The notes: a model not told the origin generated them from the letters alone. Counted from the stretch's first letter, positions 21,926 through 34,758 are shown. The stretch is DNA of 64,000 bases from Magnaporthiopsis rhizophila (GCA_003049465.1 PYSS01000040.1:1-64000); one strand, 5' to 3'. Program-made: numbers and translations.

Positions 21926-23828
21926 TCATGGTCCTGGAGATGTCCGGACGGATGTCGTACGATCATCACTGCTATCATCATCACTCTGGTTGCCGCAGCC
22001 ACCAAACGTCCCGTCGCTTATCCTCCTCAGCCGATCCGGGGACGGTTCCGGGACCAAGAAGGGCGACCCCAACGGCGACCTGGGTGGCGGCACGCTAATC
22101 CCAAACGCAGACAGGTGCCCTGCAGACTGTCTCCTTGCTGCTCTGTTTGCCGCCTCTGTGCGCAGCGACTTTGTTGTTTTTGTCGACCGCGTGGTCCGCA
22201 CCGACGCCGCGCTCCTCCTCCCCGTAAACGACCCTGAAGGTGGCGCCAGCAGCGCCGGTGATGGCAGCGGCACCGTTACCGGCACCGGACCCGGCACCGG
22301 CGGCACCGACAGGTTCATCTGCTGCTCGCCGACCACCCCGTCCGGGTCCCAGACCGTCCATCGCGACGACCTCGTCGTGCGTCTGCTATTACGCCCTGCG
22401 CCGCCGCCCTCAACCTCTTCCTCGTCCGTCATGGGCGGCCCTGGCTCTGGCTGTTGTCCGTCCTGCCCTGCCCGTATGCTGAACATGCGCGACACCCAGC
22501 TCCAGCGCTGCTCGTCGACCGATTCCTGTCTGTTCTGGTTCCCGTACTCGTAGTTCCCTCCCGTTTCCGGCGGAGGCGGCAGTGGCCCGGAAGAAGAGCC
22601 GGCGTACATGCCTCCTTCTGCAGCGGCGGCACTCTTCTCCTCGTCGGCCGATCCGATCCCTCTGGTCTCGGGATGGCCTCCTCCTCCTCCTGTCCACAGC
22701 CAGCGCCTCCGTCGCGCCCCTTTTGTTGTTGTGCGGCCGGCCCACACGCCAAGGCCGACCGGCAGCATCGGGCCCGAGCTGTTGGGGTTCTTTCGGTGTT
22801 TTCGTTTCTTGACGACGCAAAACGCGGCCAGCACGAGGATGAGAAGCGTCATCAGACACGCCAAGATGATGGGTCCCACCGGCACGGTCGATGGGCTCGG
22901 GATCATGGCCGAGTCGCCTCTGCTCGCGCCCGATGTAACCGGGGAAGATGGAGTGGACGAGGCTCTCGACGCCGTGGCTGCTGTAGTGTCGCCGGTTCGT
23001 GAACGACCCATCGATGAGGAGGACGGTGTCGCGAATGGAGAGCCGGTCGGTCTCGTCTCGGCGGAGCCGGACGTCCTCGTAGATGTGCTGAGGGTGGTGA
23101 ATAGTATCGTCGATGGCGTCGGCACGGGCACGGGCACCACAATCACGTCGGGTCTGCTCCTCGTCGTCGTCGGGCTTGGCGGCGGCGGCGGCGGTGACAC
23201 GGGCATGACACGACCCGGCGGCTGGCTCGGCTCTGCCGCGGGCGGGGTGGCGACGACCACGAGGCCCGGGATGAGCGGGTGCGTCTGGAGCGCCGGCAGG
23301 TCGGCGTCTCGCCACCGGATCTGCACCGCCGGGCCGACCGTGACCTCGGCCCCGGGCGTCGCGGCCGTCTGCGTCATGCCCCAGATGCCGCCCCGGAAGT
23401 CGGTGGTGTCGGCGGTGCATGTGTAGCCGCTACGCAAGGTATTTCGGGACCGGTCAGCAAGGGATCCACTCAGGCCTGCGCGCAAAGGAACATGTCCGAT
23501 ATACGAACCTCGGAACGCAAAAGGCCACGGTCTCGCCGGCCGTGACCCTCGGGAAGCCCTCGTTCGTCTTGAGCTGGACCGACGTGCACGAGACGCCGAC
23601 GGCGAAGCCCTCGGGACACACGGCGGGCGAGTAGTACAAGAACCCGCGCTCGTCCACGTTGTCCTTCCATCTCGGCGGGTCACACGACGGGTCCGGGCCG
23701 TCGGTGGGCAGCGGCGGGTACTGAGACGGCACCTTGTCCGTGGTGAAGAGCCACGTGCTTGTCGCGCAGCTCGACGGCGCGCTGAACACCGTCGTCAGGG
23801 CGGCCAGGGGGGGAGTCGTGGTTGTCAT
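21926..23828 (-). CDS. Single-pass membrane glycoprotein with Cys-rich ectodomain
   Basis: Two exons (23828-23509 and 23429-21926) give 607 residues. The 79-nt intron joins phase 2 to the base that completes Ser-Gly-Tyr-Thr-Cys. The ectodomain (1-310) has a Cys-rich part with FLYYSPAVCPEGFAVGVSC, a pattern of fungal surface proteins, then a Ser/Thr/Pro-rich stalk for O-glycosylation. One transmembrane helix follows (PIILACLMTLLILVLAAFCV) with a basic stop KKRKHRK. The 250-residue cytoplasmic tail is disordered and rich in Pro, Gly and Arg. No clear signal peptide precedes the ectodomain; MTTTTPPLAALTTVFSAP is typical of this fungal group. The layout resembles wall-stress sensors (Mid2/Wsc type), which is an analogy only. 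Confidence 0.8.
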
Positions 23829-25032
23829 CTCGTTGCCGCCCTGCTGCTGCTGCCTTTTGCTGCTGCTCTGGCCGTCTCCTCCCACTCCTCCTCCTCCTCA
23901 TCCACCACCGCCGCCACCACCACCACAACTTCCTAGCTATTCCCTTCCACCCCCTCGGCAGCCCAGCCGAGGGTGATTGCTGTTGTTCCTTTTTGATGTG
24001 AAGCTTCGTTCGGGGCCGGTGTCAACTTGGTGCCCCTCGATCCCTCCACGGTTGCATCGTCGGTTCTTTATGATGATCCAAGTCCACCAAAAAAAGTCCG
24101 TCCTCCTTAAGAGTCTGTCGATCAGTTTGTCGTTTTCGATCTTGTTGTATATCACAACCGTAATCGGTGTGCGTCGAGGGGGCGGGGGAGAGTAGAGAGG
24201 GGAAGGAGAGAGAGAAGAAAAAAAGGGAAGGCCCCGGAAAAGCAAGCAAGCCCAGCTTACTAGTACCCAGACGGGGGATTAAAGATTTTAAGGTTAGGAA
24301 CGGTAACAGTTGCCGGCATGCCTTCACCCGTTTGACGTTGTTTGCCGGGCTGTGAGATCTGCGGCGGATCCAAACGGTTCAGTTTTGGTCGTCTTTTTTT
24401 TCTTTTTTTCTCATTTTTTGCCCTCTCTACCCTTCTTTTTCCCTCTTTCCGCCCTTGCTCGGCTTACCCTTTTAGGCAATGGATGACAGCTACCGTAGCG
24501 ATCATGTTCCCCCTACATCCCTACACCTACATGCCTTCTGAGTGAGAGTGTGAGTTGCTGCATGCTTGCTTGCTTGCTTGCACCGCCGCCTCCCTTCCTC
24601 CCGGGTACCCCTGTCGCACATCAAACCTTGGGGGTCTGGTGCCAGCAAGGGTGTGGGGTTGGGGGAGGGTATAGTATTTGGGAAGGGCAGGGCTCCCGCG
24701 GCTTGGTGTCATGGATGAGCCTGCCGTGCTACCTTCTGACTGGTCGACTCTTGCCGTGGTTTCCCAGGCGGGTAGGTCCAATTGGACGGACAGCAACGAC
24801 GGGGCTGTTCTTGGGTCCCCACAAGGCGCCCACAGGGACTAAAATCGCGGGCGACAGAAAATCCACCCATCTCAAACCGCTTTTTTTTTTTTTTTCTTTT
24901 GCTGGAAGATGAAAGGGAAGGGAGTTTTTGTCGCATCAACAAAACCCTTGCCGCCAAAAAGCAACCCCGGTGTCGGTTCCTGCATAAAACATGAAAGACG
25001 GGATGAGATGAGATCGCTTAATCTGTTGTTGT

Positions 25033-25034
<2 letters not shown>

Positions 25035-25079
<45 letters not shown>

Positions 25080-25108
25080 TTTTTTTTTTTTTTTTTTTTT
25101 TTTTTTTT
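25035..25108. repeat. Long T homopolymer tract
   Basis: Forty-four T, one G at 25079, then twenty-nine T. This is far longer than any other run in the window. Possible origins are replication slippage or the poly(A) tail of a retroposed RNA. Upstream and downstream sequence shows no clear element. Confidence 0.95.
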
Positions 25109-26952
25109 GTATATCGGGCGGAGGTACTCTTGTACCCAGCAGTCATTCGGTATGGTCCTTTACGATAAACCACTGCCGTTAAATATTAACCCTACACTTA
25201 TTAATAAAAAGACACCGATCGGCCTTCCATTTTCAGGCAAAGCCTGACACTCTAGACTTCATATCATAGCGTCGACGATGCCTCCATCCGCCACATGAGG
25301 CAGAGAGCTCCGCAGCTCAACTTGTGAATCCTGCCAGACGACGCAGCACAAGGTGCCATTCCCGTATGTCACCACAATCGGTCCAAATATGGAAAGTGAC
25401 TCCAGCGTTGACTTGCCGCTTGGGGAGAGCTCACACCCAGACGGGTTCGTCCACGCCGAGGGTGCTTCGTCCGTGCAAGTCACTAAGCAGAGGCTGAGGA
25501 ACCCACAACGGTTCCCATAGCCCTGGGCCACCGGGACAAGCAGGTGCACCACGAACACGTGGTCAGCAGGCACGGGGCCGGACGCGGTTCCACAACGACC
25601 TAGGCTGTCCCGACGACGTCTTAGTCCTGCTCGCCTATGTACGCCGCCAGTGGACACCCTGAGGGGACGGCCATCATCCCGGCGTGCGCGAAGATGACCC
25701 CAAAGGCCCGCCTTTGAAGTGCTTGAGATCCCCGGATCGTCCTTGGAGACTCGCATCGTGGTTCGGAGGGTACCAGGGATACAGAGTCGGAGAGGATGCT
25801 GGTTCTATTTGTTGGGTATGAGGTGGGCTGATGTCTATGCGAACCCGGCGATGATGCGATAATCCTACCGCTCGTGTTGGATGTACATGGCACAAGGTAC
25901 GCGCAGCATGGAATGCCCCTGGGGAGCCCAATCCCTGAGCGCGCATCACTGATGGGTGTGGAAGTCACCCAGGTCGCCCCGAGGGGCACGCGGGGAGGGC
26001 GTTCTGGGGAACGCTGCCCACTGCACGGGGAGAAGGGCATCAGCGCGACGTGACGTAACGGTGGCCTCGCGCCCTCCCACCGCGGCGACAAGGGCAGCCC
26101 GTTGTTAACGAAGGCCGCTCCGCGAGTGAAGTATACCTCGGCGCGGGTCCACGGGATGACTTGCCGAGACAGGCCCGGACTTCACCGAGGCCCGACTTTT
26201 GCTAGAGGTCAGGGTCCGGCGGCTTTACTTTGACCGGCGTGCCAGGGCGGAGATGCTTAGGCGGTACCCACAAAGGCCCTTGGGCGAAGATAGGGGAAAT
26301 ATTCCTAGGTGAAACGCATCGTTTCTTTTTTTCCTCCGCGAGACAGTCCTTCCTAGGCCGGCGTCGGGGGAAAGATTCCAGGCGCCGCCGGGTGGACTTG
26401 CCATTTCTCCCTCGTTCGAACCGTTTAGGTAGTTGCCGGCGGATCGAAGATGACTTGGTCTCGCCCTATGAATAGCAAACGATCTCTCTGTTTTCAGGTG
26501 GAGGAGGCTCCGCTCATCATCAGCCTCAATCCAGGGATCGCAAGCCAAGCCCTAATCATCGCGCCGGTCCCATAAAGCCGTTCTACCGGTTCAGGGGTAT
26601 GCGAGCTAGATGAAGCTTGGCCCTCCGCTAGCGAGGAGACGAACGACGCCACAACACCTTGGTGCGAGGCGTTAGTCGTTCAGTCTCCCTAGTGCGCGTA
26701 GCACGTGGCTGGCCGCTGTTCGATCCCGCGTCTACAAAACCGCCTGTCGCACGTGATCAACGTGCACAGACTGACAGGAACAGAATCAACGAGGGTGTTT
26801 CCTCGCTTCCGATCCCTTCCTTTTTTTTTCCCCTTTCTCTATATATAGGATATACCTAGGGAGCGAGAATCGGGATTCCGAGTCTGGGCGCTACGGCTTT
26901 TTCTCGGCCTGGGGATCCGCGTCACGTGGGAACTGTCGGCCTGGCCGGCACT

Positions 26953-26990
26953 GGCGGTAGGCAAATAAGGGGGCGGTAGGCAAATAAGGG
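26953..26990. repeat. 19-bp direct tandem duplication
   Basis: The unit GGCGGTAGGCAAATAAGGG occurs twice without a spacer and without a mismatch. It is outside any gene, so no function can be assigned. Confidence 0.9.
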
Positions 26991-29900
26991 GGCAGCAGCC
27001 CGGGCATCGCATTCAAAACACTCATGCGCGACAAGCACAGACGCCAGGGCGACCTGTTCTTTTGACGTGTCCGTTTTTTCTTTTTTTTTGGTTTTTCGCG
27101 CATCCATCCCGCCCTACCTCTCTCTCCTCGTTTTTCTTTCCCCATTAGGTGTACTACTTTTTGGTCTAGCCTTGGACCTTTTGGAACGATCGGCAGGATT
27201 CGAAGCGCCCAGCATTCTAAGCCGCCGCCATACAAAAGAGAATGGCGGACGTTTGTCGTTTCACGACGACATGCGCGTGATTTTTGGCAAACGGGAGGAT
27301 TCCGCCAAACGCGAAAAAATGCAAATCATGTCTTGGCGGAAACAAGAGGCCGTGCGGGACAATGTCATTCGCAATGCGCATCGGACTCGCCTACGGAGAG
27401 CCTCACACACACGGCTGACGGCAGCCCTCCCTTTTTTGCCCTCTTTCGCCCCTTTATTGGTCACCATCAGACACCGTGTATTGGCACTGTGGCGGCGATT
27501 CTGTTCCATCGCATTCCTGCATCGACAAGGCCTCCCGGTCGCTGCTGGGGGCTCTTGGCGTCGCAGGATGCTCACGTCGCGGGGGCCGCAATCGTTATAC
27601 CTACAGCCACGTATTTCCTCTCGCCCCTCGGACTCTGATGCCCGTATTCTGGGCGAGGCCGCGCAATATTTCTTTTCTCTTCCCTGCCCTGTTTAAGGTA
27701 GGCACTGCAACCTTATGTGGCAAAACCCGCCTAGCAGGAGACTCGACAACGAGATAGCCGGGTAACCTTAAGTCCGCCTGTCTACTCACAGTGCCCGCTC
27801 CCCGGCATCTCCTTCAGGCTGGCCGAGGACACATAGCTTATGTACGTACCTATCTAGGTAACCTGCATAGTAGCTTTTCGAGCCGAAGCCGACTTGGCGT
27901 TGGTGCCTGCTCGCTACCATCCCGCCTGAGTCCCGCCCCGTCCGGATGTCCGTGCCATGGCTTTGGTTCTTTTTTCTTCTTCTTTTTCTCGCGCAAGTCC
28001 ATTGCTGTGTTAACTGCACCCAGAAAACCGCCGGGCAATTTCAGAGACGTGATCGCCCGTGCAGCAAACAGAAAACATGTCGAAATTCCTTTCCGCTGTC
28101 AAAAAACCTGGTTTTTCTAGCCAAGTCGTAGATTTATTGCCTTGGCTTTGTGTGACTCCGGTCGATCTCCAAAACACTAGGAGATCCGCTAGTTCCATCA
28201 CACGTCTGCCAGACGGATACGTAGGTGCCTAGGTAGATTAACGGCCGACTTGGCAAACACCTAACGGCCAAATTCCAACGAAATTAATGCCGTAAGGTGG
28301 AGCGTGTATCCGTATATCTCTCCTGGCCAATGTTGGTGACAGGTGACATCCCATCATCAGATGGGCGCGGGGCACGATAATGCAAAAATGAGCATTTTGC
28401 GTGCATAGGTAGACCCCGCCCGTCTAATCGCGGGTGTTGGGATGGAAGTAAAAACGTCTCTTCCAACCGACTCGGCTTCCAACAGCGCTGAGGCGCGCTG
28501 CCCTACAGAATATGCAGCCAAGCGTTTGACAATCAAAGCTTTATCGACGCGGCAAAGCAAAGGTTGTCCCGCCGGGTGACGTAGTAGCTCAGCCGAACAG
28601 GGACTGGGAGCAGAAGTCACCCTGGCGAAGGGAGACGGCCAATGCTACCACACAGCGGGTAGTGAAGTGAGCGGTGTCTCACGTGCTTCCGGGGCGTGCG
28701 ACCGCCAGAAATGAAACGGCAGCAGAAAGGTAAAAAAGAAAAAAAAGCTTCGAAGCTGATCAATCGGCCGCATGCTACCATGTATTGAGCAGCTCAAGGA
28801 AAGGCCAGCTCCGGGCGTTCCATCTGGCAAAGGGCCGTGCGGTTCCGCCTCCCACCCTATCCTGCCACCCTATCGCAGGGCGGTACCAGTTATCCGCTGT
28901 GGAGGGAGCGGCTGCTGTGATCCATCCGCCAAAGTCTGTGTTCCTGATGATTGCTACCTCGAATAGCTTATCAGAAAAATGATGTGTTTGCATCCCAAAA
29001 TCGGGCCAGAAAGATCGGACAGCGAACAAAACAATCGTGGGGTGGGAAACGAGCCCAGCGGCTTCCCGGTCCCAGGATAGCACTGGTATCTAATTGTTGC
29101 CAAGACATGAGCCGAGGGGCGATTTGCGGTCCTGCAAAGTTTGCAACCACGCACGCAGCACAGGGACAGTCAAGTGCGGGATGGACCGCGGCTAGCGGCA
29201 AAGCGTGAGAGCCGCGCAATTCTCTTGCTCTCACCTGCCGCCCACCTATGCCTGATCTGCCTGATGGGAGCCCAGGCGGCTGAGCCCTAGGCAGATCCGC
29301 GTCGTCGTCCCAAGTCAGCAGACGCGGGTATGCTTCAGTATGCATACCTTTGTTTAGGATGCGGGGACATGCCCGTCGATGCGACTGAGATGAGGGCGCT
29401 GGCTTTGGCCGTTCGGCTGTTTGGGAGCCCGTCCTAAAGTTGGCAAGGGGCATGAATCGGTTAACGTGGGAGTCGCGGTGGAGCGCTCAAGGTGGGCTGC
29501 ACAAGGGCGACCCCATGATGCTTGTTCGTCCCGTCCTTTTTTTTTTCTTTTTCTTTTTCTTTTCTTCCTGGCTGGCGTCTTGCGACGAATCCCAGCCCAA
29601 TGGCGACTTGACGAAAAGGGTAAGAGCGTTAACGTCAACTTGACAGGGGAAGGCTTAGCTTCAGCTGGGTTGGTGGGTGGGGAGAAGGCGAATTGCTAGG
29701 ACAAGGGGCTGGGTCTTGGGAAAGAAACAGGGGACCAGGCATTCGTCAACGGTCGCGGCAGGAAGAAAAATAACTCTAGTGCAGAGAGCGTCTCAAAAGC
29801 GGCGGGCAACGGCGCTGCAAGGTGGGGATGCGAGCCGTTTTGGTGGGCGCAGGGACCCCTGGCGGGATCTATCAAAGATGCCGTCTTCGATTGGTGCGCG

Positions 29901-31102
29901 GCGATTGCCTGGTCGTTTTACGAGGATCGGCGCCCGTGGTTGGTTAGTGCCCGGTAAATCAATCTTTTCCCTTGCCAGACGAGTCCCCGTGCCATCCCTA
30001 ACGGGGCATTGGGTAGAGACTTGGAGGAGGGCCGCCGATGAGACAAGAGTTCGAGAGGGATGCAGGGCGCAAAGTTTCAACGCGTTGGATGTTTCGCAGG
30101 TGCAAGTGGAGCCGGGGTTCAGCGTTTCGATGATTTGCTATAGCAGCTTACGCCGTCGCGCATCCGTCCTCGACCATCGGAGCCTGTGGCCACGCGGAAG
30201 ATGGAGGCGCGCAGAAGACAGAAAGACGAAACAATGCGAAGGGCGGGCAAGACCGTGAGCTGCTAGTTTGGTCGTCGGTGGTGGAGATGCACCAAGGATG
30301 GATAACGCAATCAAATGTCGCAGCAGCACCAGTCAGTAGGTGGGCGGACGGATGCACAACGCTTTTTCCCGCGGCGGTCCAAGAACCAAAAAGCCGCATG
30401 CAACAGTCGCAATCATGGCCCATGGAAAATCCAATCTTGGGACCATCCATTCCATGCAAGGCCCTGCCTGCCATCACCATCACCATCACCACTAGCAGCC
30501 TACTGCCACACCCCCCCGCACACTGCCAAATTTCTCTTCCGTTTTGAAAAATGCTTGACGCCTCCACTAGACCAATGGCAAAACACCCGGCCGACCTCCC
30601 TGCAAGCCACACCCCGGCGCTGGCTTGTCAGTGTCTTGTCTGAGGTTTCCGTTTTTGGCCACGGCGCCCGTCTCGAAGTTCTCAGGGCGGGGGCCTGGGG
30701 CCTCTGACATTGTCGTGTCGTCTCAGCCTACCCCTGGCAAGCCCCGCCTCGTGGGGCCTCGTCCCGCCGCAATGCTTCATTGCCCTCCCTCCGTGCGGCT
30801 CAGCCAGATCGCACGCCCACCACATAGAAGATGATAAGCCCCCGCCGTTTCCAGAGGCTGTTTTTTCCTTGCTTGGCAGCGCTTTCGTGAAGGTTTAATG
30901 CGACGAGACGTTGCCGGTTCTTTTCTTTTCTCCTGTCGGCTGGACTGTTGATTCAGTCTTTGCATTCTTTCCTTTCGGCGCCCTTCTCACCCTCTTTGCT
31001 CTCTTTTATAATTTCGTGTTTCTTTTTTTTTTTTTTTTTTTTTTTCATTCCACCAAACCACACACTCCTTTTAGTGACTCGAGCCGGCTCGTTTTTTTAA
31101 GC

Positions 31103-31297
31103 ATGCTTTCCCGTGTAATCCTACTGGCATTCCTGGCCGCCCAGGGCCTGGTCGAGGCTGGCTTCATCACCAAGCCAGATGCCCTCTTCGCACCGGGGGC
31201 GTTGATCGCACGCCAGAACGGAGGAGGGAAAGGAAGAGGAGGAGGAGGACAGGGAGCAGCAAGAGGCGGTAACGGTGGCGGCGGACAGGGCAAGGGG

Positions 31298-31329
<32 letters not shown>

Positions 31330-32329
31330 AGCCGGAGGCGGCGGCGGCGGTAACAACAACAACGGAGGCGGCGGTGGCGGTAACAACAACGGAGGCGGCT
31401 GCCTCGACCAGAGTATTATTTCGAAAGCCAGCAACAAGGACGGCCAGGAGCCGGGTACCGACGGCATCAAGGCGGGCCAGGCCAAGTCGCTCAAGTAGGT
31501 CATCCCTTGCCACGTCCCATGATCGCCCGTCACTAGGCGATCCCTCAAAACAAGCCACCGTCTTGGAAAGACACCCGCCAGATGGCTCAGCCACAGGTTT
31601 ACTAACCGATTCACCAGGGACCCCTTCAACTTCGTCAACTTTTGCGTTGGCAAGGGTGCCATTACCGACGGCCTGCAGAAAAAGGGCGGGTCGTGCAGCA
31701 CCACGCCCATGGGCCAGATCCCGTCGGTGGACAAGATGACCACGGTCATCATCACCAACCCGAAGACGGGCGACAAGCTCCAGGCGCGCAAGACCTTCAA
31801 CATTGATGTCCAGACCCGCAACCTGCAGACCGGCAGCTTCACCAACCCGACCACCACCTACTACGCGGCGCCCCAGTTCCTCAACCAGCAAGGCGTCATC
31901 GTCGGCCACGTCCACGTCACTTGCCAGAACATTGGCAACCTCAACCCCTCGCAGCCCCCGGACGCGAAGACCTTCGCCTTCTTCAAGGGTATCGACGAGG
32001 CCGGCAAGAACGGTCTTGTTACGGCCTCCGTCGAGGGTGGTCTCCCCGCCGGAACCTTCCGCTGCTGCACCATCACCTCCGGATCGAACCACCAGCCCGT
32101 GTACATGCCCGTCGCCCAGCGCGGTGCCCAGGAAGACTGCACCAAGTTCGAGGTTACCGACAATGGTGGCGGTGGTAACGGTGGTAACGGCGGCAACGGC
32201 GGTCAGAACCAGAACAAGGGCAACGGCCAGAACCAGAACAAGGGCAACGGCCAGAACCAGAACAAGGGCAATGCCCAGGGCCAGAACAGGGGCAAGGGCC
32301 AGCAGCAGGGCCGTGGTCGCAGGGTCTAA
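31103..32329 (+). CDS. Conserved secreted protein with Asn/Gly-rich flanks
   Basis: Two exons (31103-31494 and 31618-32329), phase 2, rebuild Lys-Asp-Pro and give 367 residues. Residues 1-20 form a signal peptide (MLSRVILLAFLAAQGLVEAG). A Gly/Asn-rich stretch includes a run of ten Asn (AAC codons). The central domain (about 100-310) has the pattern of a widespread fungal secreted family often mislabelled ribosomal protein S17. It shows NFCVGKGAITDGLQ, GSCSTTPMGQIPS, SFTNPTTTYYAAPQFLN, VVGH-like VIVGHVHVTCQNIG, FAFFKGIDEAGKNG, GLPAGTFRCC and NHQPVYMPVAQRGAQEDC. The tail repeats QNQNKGNG three to four times. I know no established biochemical role for the family; it is usually extracellular. The Asn/Gly flanks are additions to the core. 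Confidence 0.88.
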
Positions 32330-34048
32330 GCTCTATCATTTGTTTTCCCGGGTCGGGCTGGCCTAGGTAGACGGTCTGTTCCAAATTGGTGTGCCTATTA
32401 TTCCTGTAGTTAGTTGACTCTGGCTCTCCCAGCCGGACGTCCTCCTCTGTTGTCGGGGTAGCGGTGGCATCGTCTTCGTGCCTTGGCGCCCCGACCGCTT
32501 TTTCTCATTCTTTTCAGTCGCTTGATACGTTTTACCTTCTGCCTGTCCTTATTGATAAAGTTCCTTCTTTTCTTTTTTTTTTTTGTAAATGTTAATGCAT
32601 GTTGTATTAATGCTCTCGTTTTGGAAGTTTCGGTCAACATTTCCGAGCCTTTGCTGTGTGAACGACATGGACGAGGCGGTGATTCGTCAAATTACACCAA
32701 CTTCAAACATCCTCCAAGGAAGCAACTATGCGATGACACTCGGGCTGTGACGCTCCCGCACAGACTTAAAGTGATTCTCTCTTTGGGATTCCTCTGCTCG
32801 CCACGGATAATACGGTGCGGACTTGGGGGAACTGGGTTTTGGTCCGAACACGGCTCCCAGAGCACTGAGGCTCGCGTATGCCTGCGGTGTATATTTACCA
32901 ATCATTGCCGCTACTGTGAGTCTAAAGATCACCCTCTGCCTACCTCTGCATCCGTGGATTGATAGATGCTATTACATAGTCTTGCCACGATGACCAAAAG
33001 ACTGTTATGGCCAGGTGCTGGTGGCGCCCGAGTATCGCGTGAGCTCATGAACAGATGAACAAAAAAGCTTGATGCAGTTAAAAATAAATCGATACCATAA
33101 GCTTGTCATAACTAACAACAGATGCTAGTCTGCGGACCGTTGGGAGGTTGGAAGCTTGGAAGGTTAAAAAAAAAAAAAAACATCAGCACAGCTACAGAAC
33201 ATGGGACGCCGGACCGACCGGTCAAAGGGCTCAGTACGAGGCGTCGTTGTGTTTGGCTGTGGACGACGTTGCATTTTGCAAATGCCAGTCGGATCTCACG
33301 CAAGCTTGTGTGCTGGCTGGAACTAATGCAAACCAGGTCCTGCTCCTGAGAGGTTAGGGTAAAATTACTGCGCGCGAAACGTCAAGCAGATCGGATCGAC
33401 ACAACCGGGCGGGCCATGAAGAGACCAGCTGTATCCGACCCAGGCAGTGAGGGCCTGGCCTGGCTTGCAACGCAGCGCAACGCAACGACAGGGCGATCTT
33501 GGTTGCAGCTAGGACGTTGGACCGGATGTATGAGCTGTGTGTGTGGTCTTCAAACAAGGAGCGGCGCTCGGCCGAGGCCGTCCCTGCGGCTCGCCCGCGT
33601 CGGCCGTGTGGACAACAACACGAGTGGAGGAGAATCGACGTCATTGATCGGGAATGAATAGTAGCTTGACAAACCAACTCACAGGAAGTCATAAACAGGC
33701 CGCTGATTCTGGCATCCACGTGGGGACACAGTTTACCGCCCATCGAGGTTCACGGCGTCCACGTGGTTCCATTTTGCGTTGTTGCAGCATACGGAGCACA
33801 GTTCGACCCAAGCAAATGCTCGACACAGATATTATTATCGGCCTTTTTGCGGCCAAAGTTTTAGCTCAAAGCCAAAAAAATACCGTATTAAAGCAGCCAC
33901 CCCCGGGTTTTGGCAACCAGCCTTTACAACCAAGAATCCCATTGACGAGGTAGGTACACGAAGACATAAACAGCATCCACCCAAGACTTCCCGTCCGAAA
34001 CGGTGTCTCCTCCAGCGTCTCACTGCTCCCACATTCCGTCTCGCCCGC
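32330..34048. other. Convergent gene-free stretch
   Basis: About 1.7 kb between two converging stops. It contains a TAGGTAG motif at 32364-32370, a T-rich patch at 32570-32585 and an A15 run near 33166-33180. Small frames on both strands overlap and have no signatures. I see no gene. Confidence 0.5.
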
Positions 34049-34758
34049 TTACAGAGCAAAGATGCCCAGGCCGACGGCGACCAGCAGGCCGACGAAGCCG
34101 GCCGAGGCGGACGCGGCGCCGGCCGGGACGGCGGGGCTGGATGGCCTGCCGCTGGGGGTGGATGTGCCGTTGCCGGCGGGCGGCATGGGGCTGGTGGGCT
34201 TGGCCGACCCGGCGCCGCCGCTGGTCGCGGGCTTGGAGGGGGCCGAAGGGGTGGTGGTCGGGGCCGCGGACGTCGGCGGCGGCGCCGGGGAGCTGGGGGA
34301 GCTGGCGGGCGGCTTGGAGGTCGGGGCCGAGGTCGGGGCCGCCGAGGTGCCGCTGCCACCGCCCGAACCGCCGCCGGCCGCGACGGACTCGCAGTACTTC
34401 TTGGAGCCGGGGAGGACTTGGCCTGTGGGCGGTGAGGTTTGTCTCGGTCAGTCAAACTGCTCGACGATGTGCTATATAAGAGCAGAAATGGGAAGGGAAG
34501 TGGATGGGTGAAAGATATACCGATAGCAACATCCTGACCGCAGGCAGCAATGACGCAGCTGACGGCGGCGCCCGAGATCTTCTCCAGGGTGGCGGGCTCG
34601 CAGATGCACTTGCCGTCGAGCGGCTCGAGCTTGCAGGTGCTGGCCGAGGCGGCGGCGTCCTGGAGGCACTTGTGGGAGCACACGGGGATGAAGGGCTTGA
34701 TGTCCTGGGCGGCGACCAGGGCGGCCGAGGCGGCGAGGATGAAGGTGGAGGTCTTCAT
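34049..34758 (-). CDS. CFEM-domain GPI-anchored surface protein
   Basis: Two exons (34758-34521 and 34422-34049), phase 1, give 203 residues. Residues 1-17 are a signal peptide (MKTSTFILAASAALVAA). The CFEM domain spans about 18-95 with the eight-cysteine pattern: CSHKC, CKLE, CICE, SCVIAACG and KYCE. The Asp in LEPLDGKCIC, preceding the fourth cysteine, is the heme-iron ligand position of known CFEM proteins. The intron falls just before the last cysteine. A Ser/Thr/Pro/Ala-rich stalk follows, then a hydrophobic end (GFVGLLVAVGLGIFAL) for GPI attachment. CFEM proteins of yeasts take up heme iron, and those of plant pathogens can be effectors. Location at the cell wall or membrane is predicted. 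Confidence 0.92.

Larger units (their letters stand above)
23829..31102. other. Gene-poor stretch, about 7.3 kb
   Basis: The longest gap in the window. It begins with a divergent upstream region: the membrane-glycoprotein promoter on the left and the promoter of the secreted protein at 31103 on the right, which ends in a T20-plus run just before the ATG. Landmarks are the T tract at 25035-25108, a 19-bp tandem duplication at 26953-26990, and many short T-rich runs. A minus-strand frame ending at 25259 has some coding look (Cys pairs) but no partner exons. No transposase, reverse transcriptase, rRNA or tRNA is recognisable. Confidence 0.5.

Noticed and set aside
25259..25756. Minus-strand frame with paired cysteines at its end
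   Set aside because: Only the C-terminal 100 residues look coding; there is no signal peptide, no partner exon and no family I know.
26670..26755. Possible tRNA (GTTCGATCCC-like T loop)
   Set aside because: The T stem and acceptor stem do not pair and no anticodon arm could be built.
27067..27696. 209-codon plus-strand frame with a hydrophobic start
   Set aside because: No coherent domain; the T-rich DNA makes the apparent helix.
34062..34511. Plus-strand Gly/Ala-rich frame over the CFEM gene
   Set aside because: It is the antisense of the Ser/Thr/Pro stalk of the CFEM protein.
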